Assembly: GCA_016709495.1 (NCBI GenBank)
Contig: JADJMS010000014.1
Coordinates: forward strand, 3,630-67,629
Direction of reading: 5' to 3'
Origin: Candidatus Dechloromonas phosphorivorans
GTDB lineage: Bacteria; Pseudomonadota; Gammaproteobacteria; Burkholderiales; Rhodocyclaceae
Length of the DNA: 64,000 bases
Numbering within the stretch: position 1 is the first letter of the stretch; every line of letters begins with the position of its first letter. This document shows, piece after piece, positions 31,001 through 41,322 of the stretch. The notes under the pieces were generated by a model that had not been told where the DNA came from, searched no databases, and was given only the letters and a program-made list of their open reading frames with translations. The translations under genes were made by a program, and so were the position numbers.

Positions 31001-32104
31001 TTAAACGCCTTGTTTCAGGCTGGCTTCAATGAAGCCGTCGAGGTCGCCATCCAGCACGCCCTGCGTATTGCCGGTTTCGTAGTTGGTGCGCAGATCCTTA
31101 ATGCGTGACTGGTCGAGCACGTAGGAACGGATCTGGTGGCCCCAGCCGATGTCGGATTTGGCATCTTCCAGTTTCTGCTGTTCGGCCTGCTGCTTGCGCA
31201 GTTCGAACTCGTAGATGCGGGCGCGCAGCATTTGCCAGGCTTCGTCACGGTTGCGGTGCTGCGAACGGTCGTTCTGGCACTGGACGACAATGCCGGTCGG
31301 CACGTGGGTCAGACGCACGGCGGAGTCGGTCTGTTGATGTGCTGGCCGCCGGCACCGGAGGCGCGGTAGGTGTCGGTGCGCACGTCGGACGGGTTGATGT
31401 TGATTTCGATCGAGTCATCAACTTCCGGGAAAACGAACACGCTTGTAAAAGAAGTGTGGCGGCGAGCGGCAGAGTCGAATGGCGATTTGCGCACCAGACG
31501 GTGAATGCCGGTTTCGGTACGCAGCGTGCCGTAGGCGTAGTCGCCGGTGAATTTGACGGTTGCCCCCTTGAGGCCGGCAACCTCACCCTCGGATTCTTCC
31601 ATCACTTCGACAGTGAAGCCTTTTTTCTCGCCGAATTTCAAATACATGCGCAACAACATGGAAGCCCAGTCCTGGGCTTCTGTGCCGCCAGCGCCGGCCT
31701 GGATTTCCAGAAAGCACGGGCTCGGGTCCATCGGGTTGTTGAACATGCGGCGAAATTCAAGGGCAGCGATCCGTGCTTCCAGTGCCGCGTTATCGGCTTC
31801 GACGGAGAGCAGGGTATCTTCATCGCCGTCTTCTTTGCCCATGTCGAACAATTCGCGGCCATCATTGAGGCCGTCCTGAACTTCTTCGAGCACCAGCACG
31901 ATGTTTTCCAGCGATTTCTTCTCGCGTCCGAGTTCCTGGGCGCGCTTGGCGTCGTCCCAGATCTTCGGGTCTTCCATCTCCTCGCTGAGGAGGGTCAGGC
32001 GTTCGCGTTTGTTATCGTAGTCAAAGATACCTCCGCAGCTCGGCGGCGCGCTGCGCCAGATCGTCGAGCTTGTAGGAGATGCTGTTGATGTGTTCGGCTT
32101 CCAT
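31001..32104 (-). CDS. prfB: Peptide chain release factor 2 (programmed +1 frameshift, plus one further frame break)
   Basis: Releases peptides at UGA and UAA. Starts MEAEHINSISYKLDDLAQRA, reads 27 codons to an in-frame TGA, and continues in the +1 frame, as in most bacterial prfB genes. The anticodon-like SPF motif is in VRKSPFDSAARRHTSF, and the catalytic GGQ is in ASGAGGQHIN. Directly after GGQHIN the frame breaks again near 31328: one A appears missing, and AACAAGACCG would restore INKTDSAVRLTH. With both corrections the protein is 367 aa, the normal RF2 length. Confidence 0.93.
32020..32034 (-). promoter_or_regulatory. RF2 autoregulatory frameshift site
   Basis: Read on the - strand: GGAGG, TATC, then CTTTGAC. 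This is the canonical prfB recoding site: a Shine-Dalgarno-like GGAGG just upstream of the slippery CTT codon followed by TGA and C. When RF2 is scarce the ribosome slips +1 and makes full-length RF2. Confidence 0.95.
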
Positions 32105-32326
32105 GGTCGTGCTTTCGAATTCGGTAAAACCCAGCATTATACCGGCGCATGTCCAATGCGCAGAGTGCAGCATTTTTTGTAACTATTCGTTACGTCAATT
32201 TGCATATTACCTTGCCGAATAAGCGTATGATTACATTGTTGCGGTGCAGCAACCGGTGACTGGGCGGGTCTGGTCATCGCTCACTACGTGCCTCCTGGAA
32301 GGTGGTACGTGACGGCAGGAATAAAA

Positions 32327-35300
32327 ATGAACAGCATGCTCACCATCGACGGCAATGAAGCCGTCGCCCACGTGGCCTTCCGCGTGTCCGAAGTGATCGC
32401 CATCTATCCGATCACCCCCTCGTCCGGTATGGGCGAACTCTCTGATGAATGGGCGGCACAAGGCAAAGCCAATATCTGGGGCAGTGTTCCCCGCGTCGTT
32501 GAATTGCAATCCGAGGGCGGGGCAGCGGGTACCGTTCACGGGGCCTTGCAGGCCGGGGCATTGGCGACGACCTTTACTGCGTCGCAGGGCCTGCTGTTGA
32601 TGATTCCCAATATGTACAAAATTGCCGGCGAACTGACGCCGACGGTTTTCCACGTCGCGGCGCGCGCCATTGCGACGCATGCGCTGTCGATTTTCGGCGA
32701 TCACTCGGATGTGATGTCGACGCGTGGCACCGGCTTCGCGCTACTTTCGTCGAACTCGGTGCAGGAAGCGCACGACATGGCGGCGATTGCGACGGCGGCA
32801 ACGCTGGTTGGCCGCATCCCGGTGCTGCATTTCTTTGACGGTTTCCGCACTTCGCACGAAGTCGCCAAGATTGTTACGGTCGACGACAAAACACTGCATA
32901 AATTATTGCCGCAGGAAGCGATTGGCGCCTTGCGCGGGCGTGGCCTGTCGCCGGAACACCCGGTGCTGCGCGGTACTTCGCAAAATCCTGATGTCTTCTT
33001 CCAGGCGCGTGAAGCCCAGAACCCGTTCTTCGATGCCTTCCCCGGCATTGTTCAGGAAGCGATGGATCAATTCGGCAAGCTGACCGGCCGCCATTACAAG
33101 CTGTTCGATTACGTGGGGGCGCCGGATGCCGAGCGCGTCATTATCCTGATGGGTTCAGGTGCAGAAACAGTGCAGGAAACTGTCGAGCACATGAACCGCC
33201 ACGGCGAAAAGGTCGGCCTGCTCAAGGTGCGACTTTACCGCCCGTGGTCGCCAGCCGCCTTGCTTGCCGCGCTGCCGAAAACGACGCGCAGCATCGCCGT
33301 GCTGGATCGCTGCAAGGAGCCGGGTGCCGAAGGCGAACCGCTCTACAAGGATGTGCTGGTTGCGCTGGCAGAGAATATGGCTGACGAAATGCCGCATTTT
33401 GCGGAAATGCCGAAAGTGATCGGCGGGCGTTACGGGCTGGGTTCCAAGGAATTCAATCCGGCGATGATTTCTGCCGTGTTTTCGGCGTTGACCGCAACAG
33501 GTCAAAAACGCCGCTTTACAGTCGGTATTGCCGACGATGTCACCGGCCTTTCGTTATCTTTCGATCCGGCTTTCCGCACCGATGCCACGCAGGAAACCTT
33601 TGCCGCCGTTTTCTACGGCCTCGGCTCGGACGGCACGGTGTCGGCCAACAAGAATTCGATCAAGATCATCGGCGACGAAACCGAGCTCTACGCGCAGGGT
33701 TACTTCGTTTACGACTCCAAAAAATCCGGGGCGATGACTGTTTCCCACCTGCGTTTCGGCCCCAAGCCGATCCGTTCGGCCTATCTGACTGGCGATGGCG
33801 ATGCCAAATTTATCGCCTGTCACCAGCCTTTGTTCCTCGAAACCCACGACCTGCTGGTGCATGCTGCGCCGGGGGCGGTCTTCCTGCTCAATACACATTT
33901 GCCGGTCGAAAAAATCTGGGCCACGCTACCCGCTAAAATGCAGCGCCAGATGATCGAAAAAGCGCATCCAGTTCTACACCATCGACGCCTATCAGGTGTC
34001 GCTGGAAGCTGACATGGGGCGCCGTATCAATACCGTGATGCAGACCTGCTTCTTTGCCATCTCCGGCATCCTGCCGCAGGAAGACGCGATCACCGCGATC
34101 AAGCACGCCGTCGAGAAAACTTACGGGCGCAAAGGTCGGCGTATTGCTGAACTGAATTACCGTGCCATCGACAAGACACTGGCCAGCCTCAACAAGGTGG
34201 CGGTGCCGACCGATCTCGCGTCCATCAATGAAGAAGTTCACGCCATTGCTTCGAAGGAAGTGACTGAGTTCGTTCGTCGCCTGACGCTGCCGCTGATCGC
34301 CGGCAAAGGCGATTCGCTGCCGGTGTCGCTATTCCCGGTCGATGGCACCTGGCCGACCGGAACCGCCAAATACGAAAAGCGCAACTTGGCCTTGCAGATT
34401 CCCGTTGTTGAAACCGATCTTTGCACGCAATGCGGCAAGTGCGTTTTCGTCTGCCCGCATTCAGCGATTCGCGCCAAGGTGTTTCCGGCCGATCTGGTCG
34501 ACAATGCCCCCGCTACCTTCAAACACATGGCCGCGCGCAACAAGGATTACCCGTCAGGCTCGCGCATGAGTTATCAAGTGGCGCCGGAGGATTGCACCGG
34601 CTGTACACTGTGCGTTGAGGTCTGCCCGATCCGCGACAAAACCAATGTTTCGCGCAAGGCGCTCAACATGGCCGAGCAAGCGCCGCTGCGCAAGCCGGAA
34701 GCCGAAAACTGGGAGTTTTTCCTCAAGCTGCCCGATTACGACCGCCGCCTCGCCAAGCGCGGTACGCTGCCCGGCTCCATGCTGTTGCAGCCATATTTTG
34801 AATTCTCCGGTGCCTGCGTTGGCTGCGGCGAAACGCCCTATATTCGCCTTGCCACTCAGTTGTTCGGCGACCGCATGATGGTCGCCAACGCCACCGGCTG
34901 TTCGTCGATCTACGGCGGTAATCTGCCGACCACGCCATACACCACCGACGCCGCCGGGCGCGGGCCGGCCTGGAACAATTCGCTGTTTGAAGACAACGCC
35001 GAATTTGGCCTCGGCATGCGCCTCGCCACCAACCAGCTGGCCGATGCCGCACGTACCCAGTTGCGTGGCTTGGCGCTGGAAGTTGGTGACGATACGGTAA
35101 GCGCCTTGCTCAATGCCGATCAAACCAGCGAAGCCGGCATCCACGAGCAGCGCGAACGGGTTGCTGCCTTGCTGGCCAAGCTCGGCCATCTCGCAACACC
35201 TGAAGCAGCTTCACTGGCGGCAATTGCCGAAACCCTGATCCGCCGCAGCGTGTGGATCATCGGCGGCGATGGCTGGGCTTACGACATCGGTTTCGGCGGT

Positions 35301-35954
35301 CTCGACCATGTGCTTTCTTCCGGTCAGGACGTCAATATTCTGGTGCTCGATACCGAGGTTTACTCCAACACCGGCGGCCAGAACTCGAAGGCGACACCGC
35401 GTGGTGCCGTTGCCAAGTTCGCGGCGGGTGGGCAACAGAACCGCAAGAAGGATCTGGCACGCATCGCCATGGATTATGAAAACGTCTTCGTTGCCAAGGT
35501 CGCTTACGGGGCTAAAGATACGCATACCTTGAAGGCCTTCATCGATGCCGAAAGCTATCCCGGCGTCTCGATCATCATCGCTTACAGCCCATGCATTGCG
35601 CATGGTGTCGATATGTCGCACAACCACAGTCAGCAGGATCTGGCGGTCAAATCCGGCCACTGGCCACTGCTGCGCTACGACCCGCGTCTGCGCGAGCAGG
35701 GCAAACATCCGATGTCGGTCGACAGCGCTGCACCGAGCATTCCCTTCCGCGATTTCGCGCGCAATGAAGCACGTTTCACCGTGCTTGAACGCCAGAACCC
35801 GGAAGCCGCCGAACAGTTCATGGTGCAGGCCGAAAAGGATGCCCGTTTGCGCCATCAGGAATATCTTGAACTCGCCGAAATGGCCGTGCCGGAAGTTGTG
35901 ATTGCCGAAAAGGACAGGGAAGCTGCTGAACAAAAGGAGGCGCCAAATGCTTAA
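32327..35954 (+). CDS. nifJ: Pyruvate:ferredoxin (flavodoxin) oxidoreductase, NifJ type (one frame break)
   Basis: Single-chain PFOR, ~1208 aa when joined. It converts pyruvate to acetyl-CoA with ferredoxin/flavodoxin as acceptor. The N-terminal TPP-related domain starts MLTIDGNEAVAHVAFRVSE with YPITPSSGMGEL. Two [4Fe-4S] sites follow (CTQCGKCVFVCPHSAI and CTGCTLCVEVCPIRDK), then the third-cluster cysteine region ACVGCGETPY, and the TPP-binding GGDGWAYDIGFGGLDHVL. The frame breaks at 33956-33961: five A where four restore MIEKRIQFYTID. ATG 32327 has AGGA at 32317-32320. It overlaps the next gene by 8 bp. PFOR beside a complete oxidative TCA cycle suggests micro-oxic or anaerobic growth. Confidence 0.93.
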
Positions 35955-36958
35955 TCTATCCACCAACTATCTCGGCCTGAAGCTCAAGAACCCGCTGGTT
36001 CCTTCTTCAACGCCGCTCAGTCGCAGCCTTGATCCGGTATTGCACCTCGAAGATGCTGGCGCCGCCGCCATCGTCATGCACTCGCTTTTCGAGGAAGACG
36101 TGCGCAACGACGAAAAGATGATCGACCGCTTTTTGGTCAATCCTTCTTCATTTGGTGAATCCGCCGGCCATCTGCCCTTTGCCAACGACTACCTGAGCAA
36201 GCTCGACACCTATCTTGAGCAGGATCAGTCTGCTCAAACAGCGCCTGAGCATTCCGATCGTCGCCAGCCTGAATGGCTCATCACTGAACGGCTGGGTCGA
36301 ACTTGGCAAGGAAATGCAGGAAGCCGGCGCTGATGCACTGGAACTCAACGCCTGGTTCATGCCCGGCGACACCAATGTCACCGGCGAGGCACTGGAAGAT
36401 CACTACTTGGCACTGCTCCGTGAGCTGAAAACAGTGGTCAGCATCCCGGTCAGCATGAAGCTCTCGCCCTTCTTCTCATCGCTGCCGAATTTCGTACAGC
36501 AGGCCGAACAGGCTGGCGCCGCAGGCGTTTCCCTGTTCAACCGCTTCTTCCAGCCGGATATCGATCTCGCTTCGCTAACCGTGGTTGACCGCGTTCAGCT
36601 TTCCTCTTCAGCCGATGTGCTGCTCACCATGCGCTGGATTGCCATCCTGCGCGGTCGTACCAGCCTGACCTTGGCCGCCACTGGCGGTGTGCACAAGGCC
36701 GAAGATGCACTGAAAATGCTGCTCGCCGGCGCCGATGTAGTGCACATGGCCAGCGCGCTGCTGCTCAACGGGCCACAAGCCCTGAAAGTGGTGCTCTCCG
36801 AGATCAATGAATGGATGGAAACGCACGAATACGAGTCCGTGGCGCAACTTAAAGGCTCAATGAGCCAGCAAAACCTGCCCAACCCAAGCGCCTTCGCACG
36901 TGCGGCCTACCTCAATGCGCTGGATTCATTTACGCCACCCGTTGGCGTGCGTTACTAA
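35947..36958 (+). CDS. Dihydroorotate dehydrogenase-like flavoprotein paired with NifJ (one frame break)
   Basis: A 336-residue FMN TIM-barrel protein of the DHOD family (LSTNYLGLKLKNPLVPSSTP, IPVSMKLSPFFSS, LAATGGVHKAEDALKMLLAGAD). A very strong ribosome binding site, AAAGGAGG, lies inside the end of nifJ. The frame breaks near 36223: GAGCAGGATC carries one extra G, and without it the protein reads TYLEQISLLKQRL. True pyrimidine-pathway DHOD is usually elsewhere; this subtype commonly follows nifJ and may serve another redox reaction linked to PFOR. The substrate is not known from sequence. Confidence 0.85.
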
Positions 36959-37011
36959 GTAAGCAATTTTTCTCGGCTTTTAGGGCGTTGACCGTAACAG
37001 GTAGCTGAGAT

Positions 37012-37040
37012 CAGCGGCAGAGCGGGGTGCTTTGCCGCTG
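37012..37040 (+). terminator. Hairpin after the nifJ operon (no T tract)
   Basis: CAGCGGCA pairs with TGCCGCTG around a 13-base loop, 53 bp after the stop of the DHOD-like gene. No T run follows, so it is a weak terminator candidate. The rest of the 281-bp gap up to 37240 shows nothing clear. Confidence 0.3.
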
Positions 37041-37239
37041 TAGCTTGCTCGATAGGATGAACTATCAACGGCGCGTCAGATTTTGTGATCGTCGGCTCAT
37101 TATCCATGTCGGTTTTACTACAAATTAGTGAATATTCCGCACCATCGTGGTGCTGTAAAAAATAATTCTAACTACATGATAAAAAAAGAAAATTTGCTCC
37201 TATAATCCGCGCGATTTTACAACTCGTACAGGCTAAAAA

Positions 37240-38316
37240 ATGACAAGTATTTCCCCCGAAAATAGCGCAACCCGTCTTGGCGAAAACCATGGTTATCGTT
37301 TCGATGGCGATTTTGTTTATCTCAATGCAGATGTGAATTTTTCCGATGCCGATCTAGATGCAGATCAGGCGTGGTCACTGCAATTGTGGGCCTGCGAAAC
37401 CGGTTTTGCTGGTGCAGAACTGGCAGGGGTAAAAGTAGCTGAAATGGCGATCCTGCCAATGGCCGGCGGGTTGTTTGCTGAGGCTTGCTGTAACGCGCTG
37501 CCACCAGCAGGTTCTGCTGATCAAGTGTTGGCGCTGGCGTTGGTTACTTATACGGCCGACGGCTTGCCGGAGGTGCGTGATCTGGCGGTTTATGCTGATC
37601 CGCAAAGTTTCTTCCAGCCGCGTTTCGGTGGCAATGTCAGTTGCACCCTGGTGGATGGTGTTGCCGAGCTGAAGATTGACTCGATCTGCAATCCGCGTGC
37701 CGAAGACAATTTGAGCGGTACCTTGTCGCTCGAAGTCTGGGCGCTGGATGCACCCTATGCTGGCGGTGGTTGGACGGGTAGCCCAGTGGCGACGGCGATT
37801 ATTGGCGTGCTGGGTGGTGGAAATGAATGGTCCGATTGCCAGTTCAATGTGCACGCCGCATTGCCGGTTGAAGGGGCTGCACTGACTGTGATGTTGCGTG
37901 AATGGACACCGGCTGGTTACGTGACCCGTGATTATCGCAATTTCGCCGCAACGCCGGCCAAGTCCGAAGTCAAAGCAAAGCCGGCGGCCAAGGCCAAACC
38001 GGCTGCCAAGCCGAAAGCTGCCGTTGCTGCGAAGCCAGCCGAAGCTGTCAAGGCACCGGTTGCAGCAGTTAAAAAGCCCGAGGCAAAGGCTGCTGAGGTG
38101 CCAGCTAAAAAGGCAGTCGCCACCAAGGAAGCGGCCAAGGCAGTTTCGATCAACAAGGCGAGCGAAGATGAATTGGCGGCCCTCAAAGGTTTGCCGCGTG
38201 AAGTGGCGCGTGCCATCATCGCCGGTCGTCCATATGCCGCCGTTGAGGATGTCTGCAAGGCCAAAGGCATGGGCCTCAAGAAGCTGGCCAAGCTGCGCGA
38301 CCTGCTCGCCCTGTAA
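37240..38316 (+). CDS. Duplicated beta-domain protein with histone-like linker and C-terminal helix-hairpin-helix
   Basis: 358 aa with an unusual architecture. Residues ~20-130 and ~140-245 look like two copies of one beta-sandwich-type domain: both contain a LSLxVWA / WSLQLWA strand, a (Y/F)AGxxxxG turn, a VA..(I/L).. strand and a GG turn. Residues ~248-305 are a Lys/Ala/Pro tail resembling histone H1 or AlgP repeats. Residues ~306-358 are a ComEA-like helix-hairpin-helix (SINKASEDELAALKGLPREVARAIIAG). There is no signal peptide, so it is cytoplasmic; DNA binding is inferred from the tail and HhH. It is separated from the nifJ operon by 281 bp and appears monocistronic. Confidence 0.75.
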   Translation: MTSISPENSATRLGENHGYRFDGDFVYLNADVNFSDADLDADQAWSLQLWACETGFAGAELAGVKVAEMAILPMAGGLFAEACCNALPPAGSADQVLALALVTYTADGLPEVRDLAVYADPQSFFQPRFGGNVSCTLVDGVAELKIDSICNPRAEDNLSGTLSLEVWALDAPYAGGGWTGSPVATAIIGVLGGGNEWSDCQFNVHAALPVEGAALTVMLREWTPAGYVTRDYRNFAATPAKSEVKAKPAAKAKPAAKPKAAVAAKPAEAVKAPVAAVKKPEAKAAEVPAKKAVATKEAAKAVSINKASEDELAALKGLPREVARAIIAGRPYAAVEDVCKAKGMGLKKLAKLRDLLAL

Positions 38317-38409
38317 AACAGCTTTGTCGTCAGGGCAGGGGGTTGTTCGGTAGCCGACAATCCCCGCTCTTTTGCAGTAGAGGCTCCACCTTCCAGTAAA
38401 ATCGGGATC

Positions 38410-39249
38410 ATGAGCCAGTCTTCCGATCCCAGCATCCTCTCCCCGCTCGGCAAACCAACCGAGTATCGTGCCGATTACGCCCCCGAGCTGCTTTACCCCA
38501 TCTCTCGCCAGCTGAAGCGCGATGAGCTGGGGATTACGGCCACTTCGCTCCCCTTTGTCGGCGAGGATATCTGGAACGCTTATGAGCTGTCCTGGCTTAA
38601 CCCCAAGGGCAAGCCAGTTGTGGCACTGGCCAGCTTTCGTGTGCCGGCGACCAGCCCGAATCTGATTGAGTCAAAATCCTTCAAGCTTTACCTGAACTCA
38701 TTCAACCAGACTTCCTTTGCCGATACAGAAACCATTCAGGAAACGCTGGTCCGCGATCTGTCGGCTGCCGCAGGCGCGACGGTCTGCGCAAAAGTTGAGG
38801 TTTTAAGCAGTCGCCCGCAAGCGAAGATCGCTTACCCCTCTGGCATCCTGCTCGATGAACTGGATATCGACTGCGATACCTACCAGCCGGCTCCAAAGCA
38901 ACTTGTTACGGTCGACGCTGAAAAGGTCGAAGAAATTCTTTACTCGCACTTGCTCAAATCAAATTGTCTGGTCACCGGCCAGCCAGACTGGGCCATGGTC
39001 GTTATTCGTTATCGTGGTCGGCCAATTGATCACGCCGGCCTCTTGCGCTACATCGTTTCCTTCCGTGAGCACAACGAATTCCACGAGCAATGCGTCGAGC
39101 GCATCTATTGCGATATCACCCGCCAGTGCGCACCCGATGCGCTGTCCGTCTATGCCCGCTATACACGGCGCGGCGGGCTGGATATCAATCCATTCCGCAG
39201 CAGCGGTGAATTTGTGTTGCCCGAAAACGTGCGGGAAGTCAGGCAGTAA
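38410..39249 (+). CDS. queF: NADPH-dependent 7-cyano-7-deazaguanine reductase
   Basis: Reduces preQ0 to preQ1 in queuosine synthesis. It is the long, two-module (YqcD-like) form of 279 aa: the N-terminal half carries ESKSFKLYLNSFNQT, and the C-terminal half carries SNCLVTGQPDWA with the catalytic cysteine, and SFREHNEFHEQCVERIY with substrate-binding Glu/His. Full length and intact. The MFS gene follows at 5 bp. Confidence 0.95.
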   Translation: MSQSSDPSILSPLGKPTEYRADYAPELLYPISRQLKRDELGITATSLPFVGEDIWNAYELSWLNPKGKPVVALASFRVPATSPNLIESKSFKLYLNSFNQTSFADTETIQETLVRDLSAAAGATVCAKVEVLSSRPQAKIAYPSGILLDELDIDCDTYQPAPKQLVTVDAEKVEEILYSHLLKSNCLVTGQPDWAMVVIRYRGRPIDHAGLLRYIVSFREHNEFHEQCVERIYCDITRQCAPDALSVYARYTRRGGLDINPFRSSGEFVLPENVREVRQ

Positions 39250-39254
39250 ATGTC

Positions 39255-40454
39255 ATGACCGTGCCGCAAAATGCCGCTGCAAAGCCGGTGTTCATCATCG
39301 TTCTCGCGCAGTTGTTTGGTACCTCGTTATGGTTTTCCGCCAACAGTGCCGCAGATGACCTGACACGCAGCTGGGGCATACAGGCGGCTGATCTCGGTAC
39401 GCTGACCAATGCTGTCCAACTCGGTTTTATCCTGGGTACGCTGGGCTTTGCCATCACTGGTCTGGCTGATCGCTTTGCCGCCAGCCGCATTTTTGCCGTC
39501 TGTGCCATATTGGGGGCGCTGGCCAATGCCGCCTTTGCCGGTTTTGCCAGCGATATGAATAGTGGTATCCCCTTGCGTTTTGCCGTCGGCCTCTGTCTGG
39601 CCGGCGTTTACCCGCTGGGCATGAAACTGGTGGTGAGCTGGGTGCCGGAAAGAGCCGGGGCGGCGTTGGCCTGGCTGGTTGGCATGCTGACGCTGGGTAC
39701 CGCCTTGCCGCATGGTGTGCGCTGGGTGGGAGCCGGTTTGCCGTGGCAATTGGCAATTGGTGTTTCATCCTTGTTGGCTATGCTGGCTGCCGCACTGATT
39801 TTTCGCCTGGGCGACGGTCCACATCTCAAGCGTCGACATGATGCACCACCGTTACGCCTTGGGCGCGTTATTCACACCTTTTCAATTCCCGCATTTCGAG
39901 CATCGGCGCTCGGCTATTTTGGCCATCAATGGGAGCTATATGCCTTCTGGACGTTGGTGCCATCGCTGGTCATCCTGGCCGGTTTGGCTGAGCCGGGTAG
40001 TGCCAGTTTGTCTGGCCTGTCATTTGCGATAGTTGGCATTGGTGCCCTCGGCTGCATTGCCGGTGGGCGCTGGAGCCGGCACATTGGCAGTGCGCGCGTG
40101 GCTGCGACAGCCTTGGCGCTTTCTGCCACTTGCTGTGCGATTTATCCCTTGATTGTCAGCTTTCCAACATGGCTGCGCTTGCTATTGCTTTGCCTTTGGG
40201 GATTCTCTGTGGTGGCTGATTCGCCGCATTTTTCGGCACTTTCAGCGCGCGCTTGCCCACCGGAAATCGTCGGCAGTGCGCTAGCATTCCAAAATGCACT
40301 CGGCTTTGCCATCACCATGTTCTCAATCCAGTTGAGCACACGCTGGGTCGGCAGTTGGGGCAACGAAATTGCCTGGTTACTGCTTCCTGGCCCGCTGCTT
40401 GGTCTGCTGGGCTTGTTGCCGCTTTGGCGTCGCCCGGCAGGAAATCAGCTTTAG
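39255..40454 (+). CDS. Major facilitator superfamily transporter
   Basis: 399 aa with about twelve hydrophobic helices. It opens FIIVLAQLFGTSLWFSANSA; the loop 2-3 region holds GFAITGLADRFAASRIF, the MFS motif A position, and LCLAGVYPLGMKLVVSW is a typical helix 4-5 area. It resembles the nitrate/cyanate-type MFS subgroup, but no substrate can be assigned. It starts 5 bp after queF, which raises the possibility of a queuosine-precursor role, but that is context only. Confidence 0.85.
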   Translation: MTVPQNAAAKPVFIIVLAQLFGTSLWFSANSAADDLTRSWGIQAADLGTLTNAVQLGFILGTLGFAITGLADRFAASRIFAVCAILGALANAAFAGFASDMNSGIPLRFAVGLCLAGVYPLGMKLVVSWVPERAGAALAWLVGMLTLGTALPHGVRWVGAGLPWQLAIGVSSLLAMLAAALIFRLGDGPHLKRRHDAPPLRLGRVIHTFSIPAFRASALGYFGHQWELYAFWTLVPSLVILAGLAEPGSASLSGLSFAIVGIGALGCIAGGRWSRHIGSARVAATALALSATCCAIYPLIVSFPTWLRLLLLCLWGFSVVADSPHFSALSARACPPEIVGSALAFQNALGFAITMFSIQLSTRWVGSWGNEIAWLLLPGPLLGLLGLLPLWRRPAGNQL

Positions 40455-40457
40455 CGT

Positions 40458-40610
40458 TTAGCGTGCCCAGAGTTCAAGCGGGGCGGCGCTAAACGTGCGA
40501 CGTATTTCTTCACGAACCTGATTTGCAGTCAGTGGGATCTTGAATGAAATGGCGTGGGCGAACTTCTGGCCGGCCAAGCGATAAAACCACGTGCGGCGAT
40601 GTACGATCAT
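40458..40610 (-). CDS. Small basic protein, 50 aa
   Basis: Begins MIVHRRTWFYRLAGQKF and ends APLELWAR. AAGGAG sits 6 bp upstream of the ATG on the - strand, an excellent ribosome binding site. It is rich in Arg and aromatic residues with no membrane helix. I do not recognise the family. The tail-to-tail position with the MFS gene (3-bp gap) leaves no room for a separate terminator. Confidence 0.5.
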   Translation of the reverse strand: MIVHRRTWFYRLAGQKFAHAISFKIPLTANQVREEIRRTFSAAPLELWAR

Positions 40611-40721
40611 GATGAACTCCTTCGTGAGAGCGACTACTTGTTGATTTGTTGCTACACACGAAGTTATGAGCAAGAGTCAAGCCAGATAGTTCCATCAGAC
40701 CGGTATCCCGGCTGCAAACAG

Positions 40722-40892
40722 TTACTGCGGTGGGTGATGAATTGCCACTTCTTCACGTTCCCACTGCGACACGGTATCGGAAACCAGTCTGGCTTTTTCG
40801 TGGGTGTCGGGTGCGTGATGGTGAGTTTCCTGATACTCGTCCAGTGCTTCGTGGATTGCTTCAGCTTTGGATTGGGCGTGAGTATGGGGCAT
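40722..40892 (-). CDS. Small His/Glu-rich protein, 56 aa
   Basis: Reads MPHTHAQSKAEAIHEALDEY ... ETHHHAPDTHEKARLVSDTV ... ending EVAIHHPPQ. AAGAAAGG lies ~8 bp before the ATG. The composition (nine His, eight Glu, three Asp) and helical periodicity look like a real small protein rather than chance. Clustered histidines (ETHHHAPDTH) could bind a metal. It lies 111 bp upstream of the 50-aa gene on the same strand; the two may be transcribed together. Confidence 0.55.
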   Translation of the reverse strand: MPHTHAQSKAEAIHEALDEYQETHHHAPDTHEKARLVSDTVSQWEREEVAIHHPPQ

Positions 40893-41086
40893 GGTGTTGG
40901 CCTTTCTTGTTGCTTGGCCGGATGGCCTAAGAAAAATGGTTGTTGTTGAAAATTGCTGCTATGCAACAACCAAAGTCTAGGCTTGTGTTATAGGATTTTC
41001 AATATATGAACTAAAAAATTAATGCATTGCACCATTTTTAAAAACGATGAATGTAAGCAGTGATTTGAGCGCAGGCAGGAGTGCTT

Positions 41087-41284
41087 CTATTCGTCATCAC
41101 TGGTGTCGCCGAGCGCCTGCTCCAGCCGCTGATCCGGATTGGCGAAGAAGCAATCAGGTGCATCCTTCAGATTCTCAATTGCTTCGTCTTTAGTGAGTCC
41201 ATCAGTTGCAATGTCGAGTTCAATGTAGCGTGCGATGAACAGGTCATCTTCTTCATCGACGGTGTAGGTGAGTTGTTTGGGCAT
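41087..41284 (-). CDS. HicB-like protein without a recognisable partner
   Basis: 65 aa. The pattern LTYTVDEEDDLFIARYIELDI..DGLTKDEAIENLKDA matches the partial RNase-H-like fold of HicB antitoxins (strand-strand-helix with the EAxxNLxxA helix). No DNA-binding domain follows, and no HicA-type toxin ORF is seen beside it, so it may be an orphan. The upstream gap holds a bidirectional hairpin. No strong ribosome binding site is visible. Confidence 0.6.
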   Translation of the reverse strand: MPKQLTYTVDEEDDLFIARYIELDIATDGLTKDEAIENLKDAPDCFFANPDQRLEQALGDTSDDE

Positions 41285-41322
41285 AAATTGAGGGATCTGG
41301 GTTAATGGCAGGCTAAATGGAA

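Noticed and set aside
40664..40969. A 101-codon - strand frame overlapping the 56-aa His-rich gene
   Set aside because: It is Pro/Thr-rich without a start signal; the shorter frame in the other register has a strong ribosome binding site and protein-like composition.
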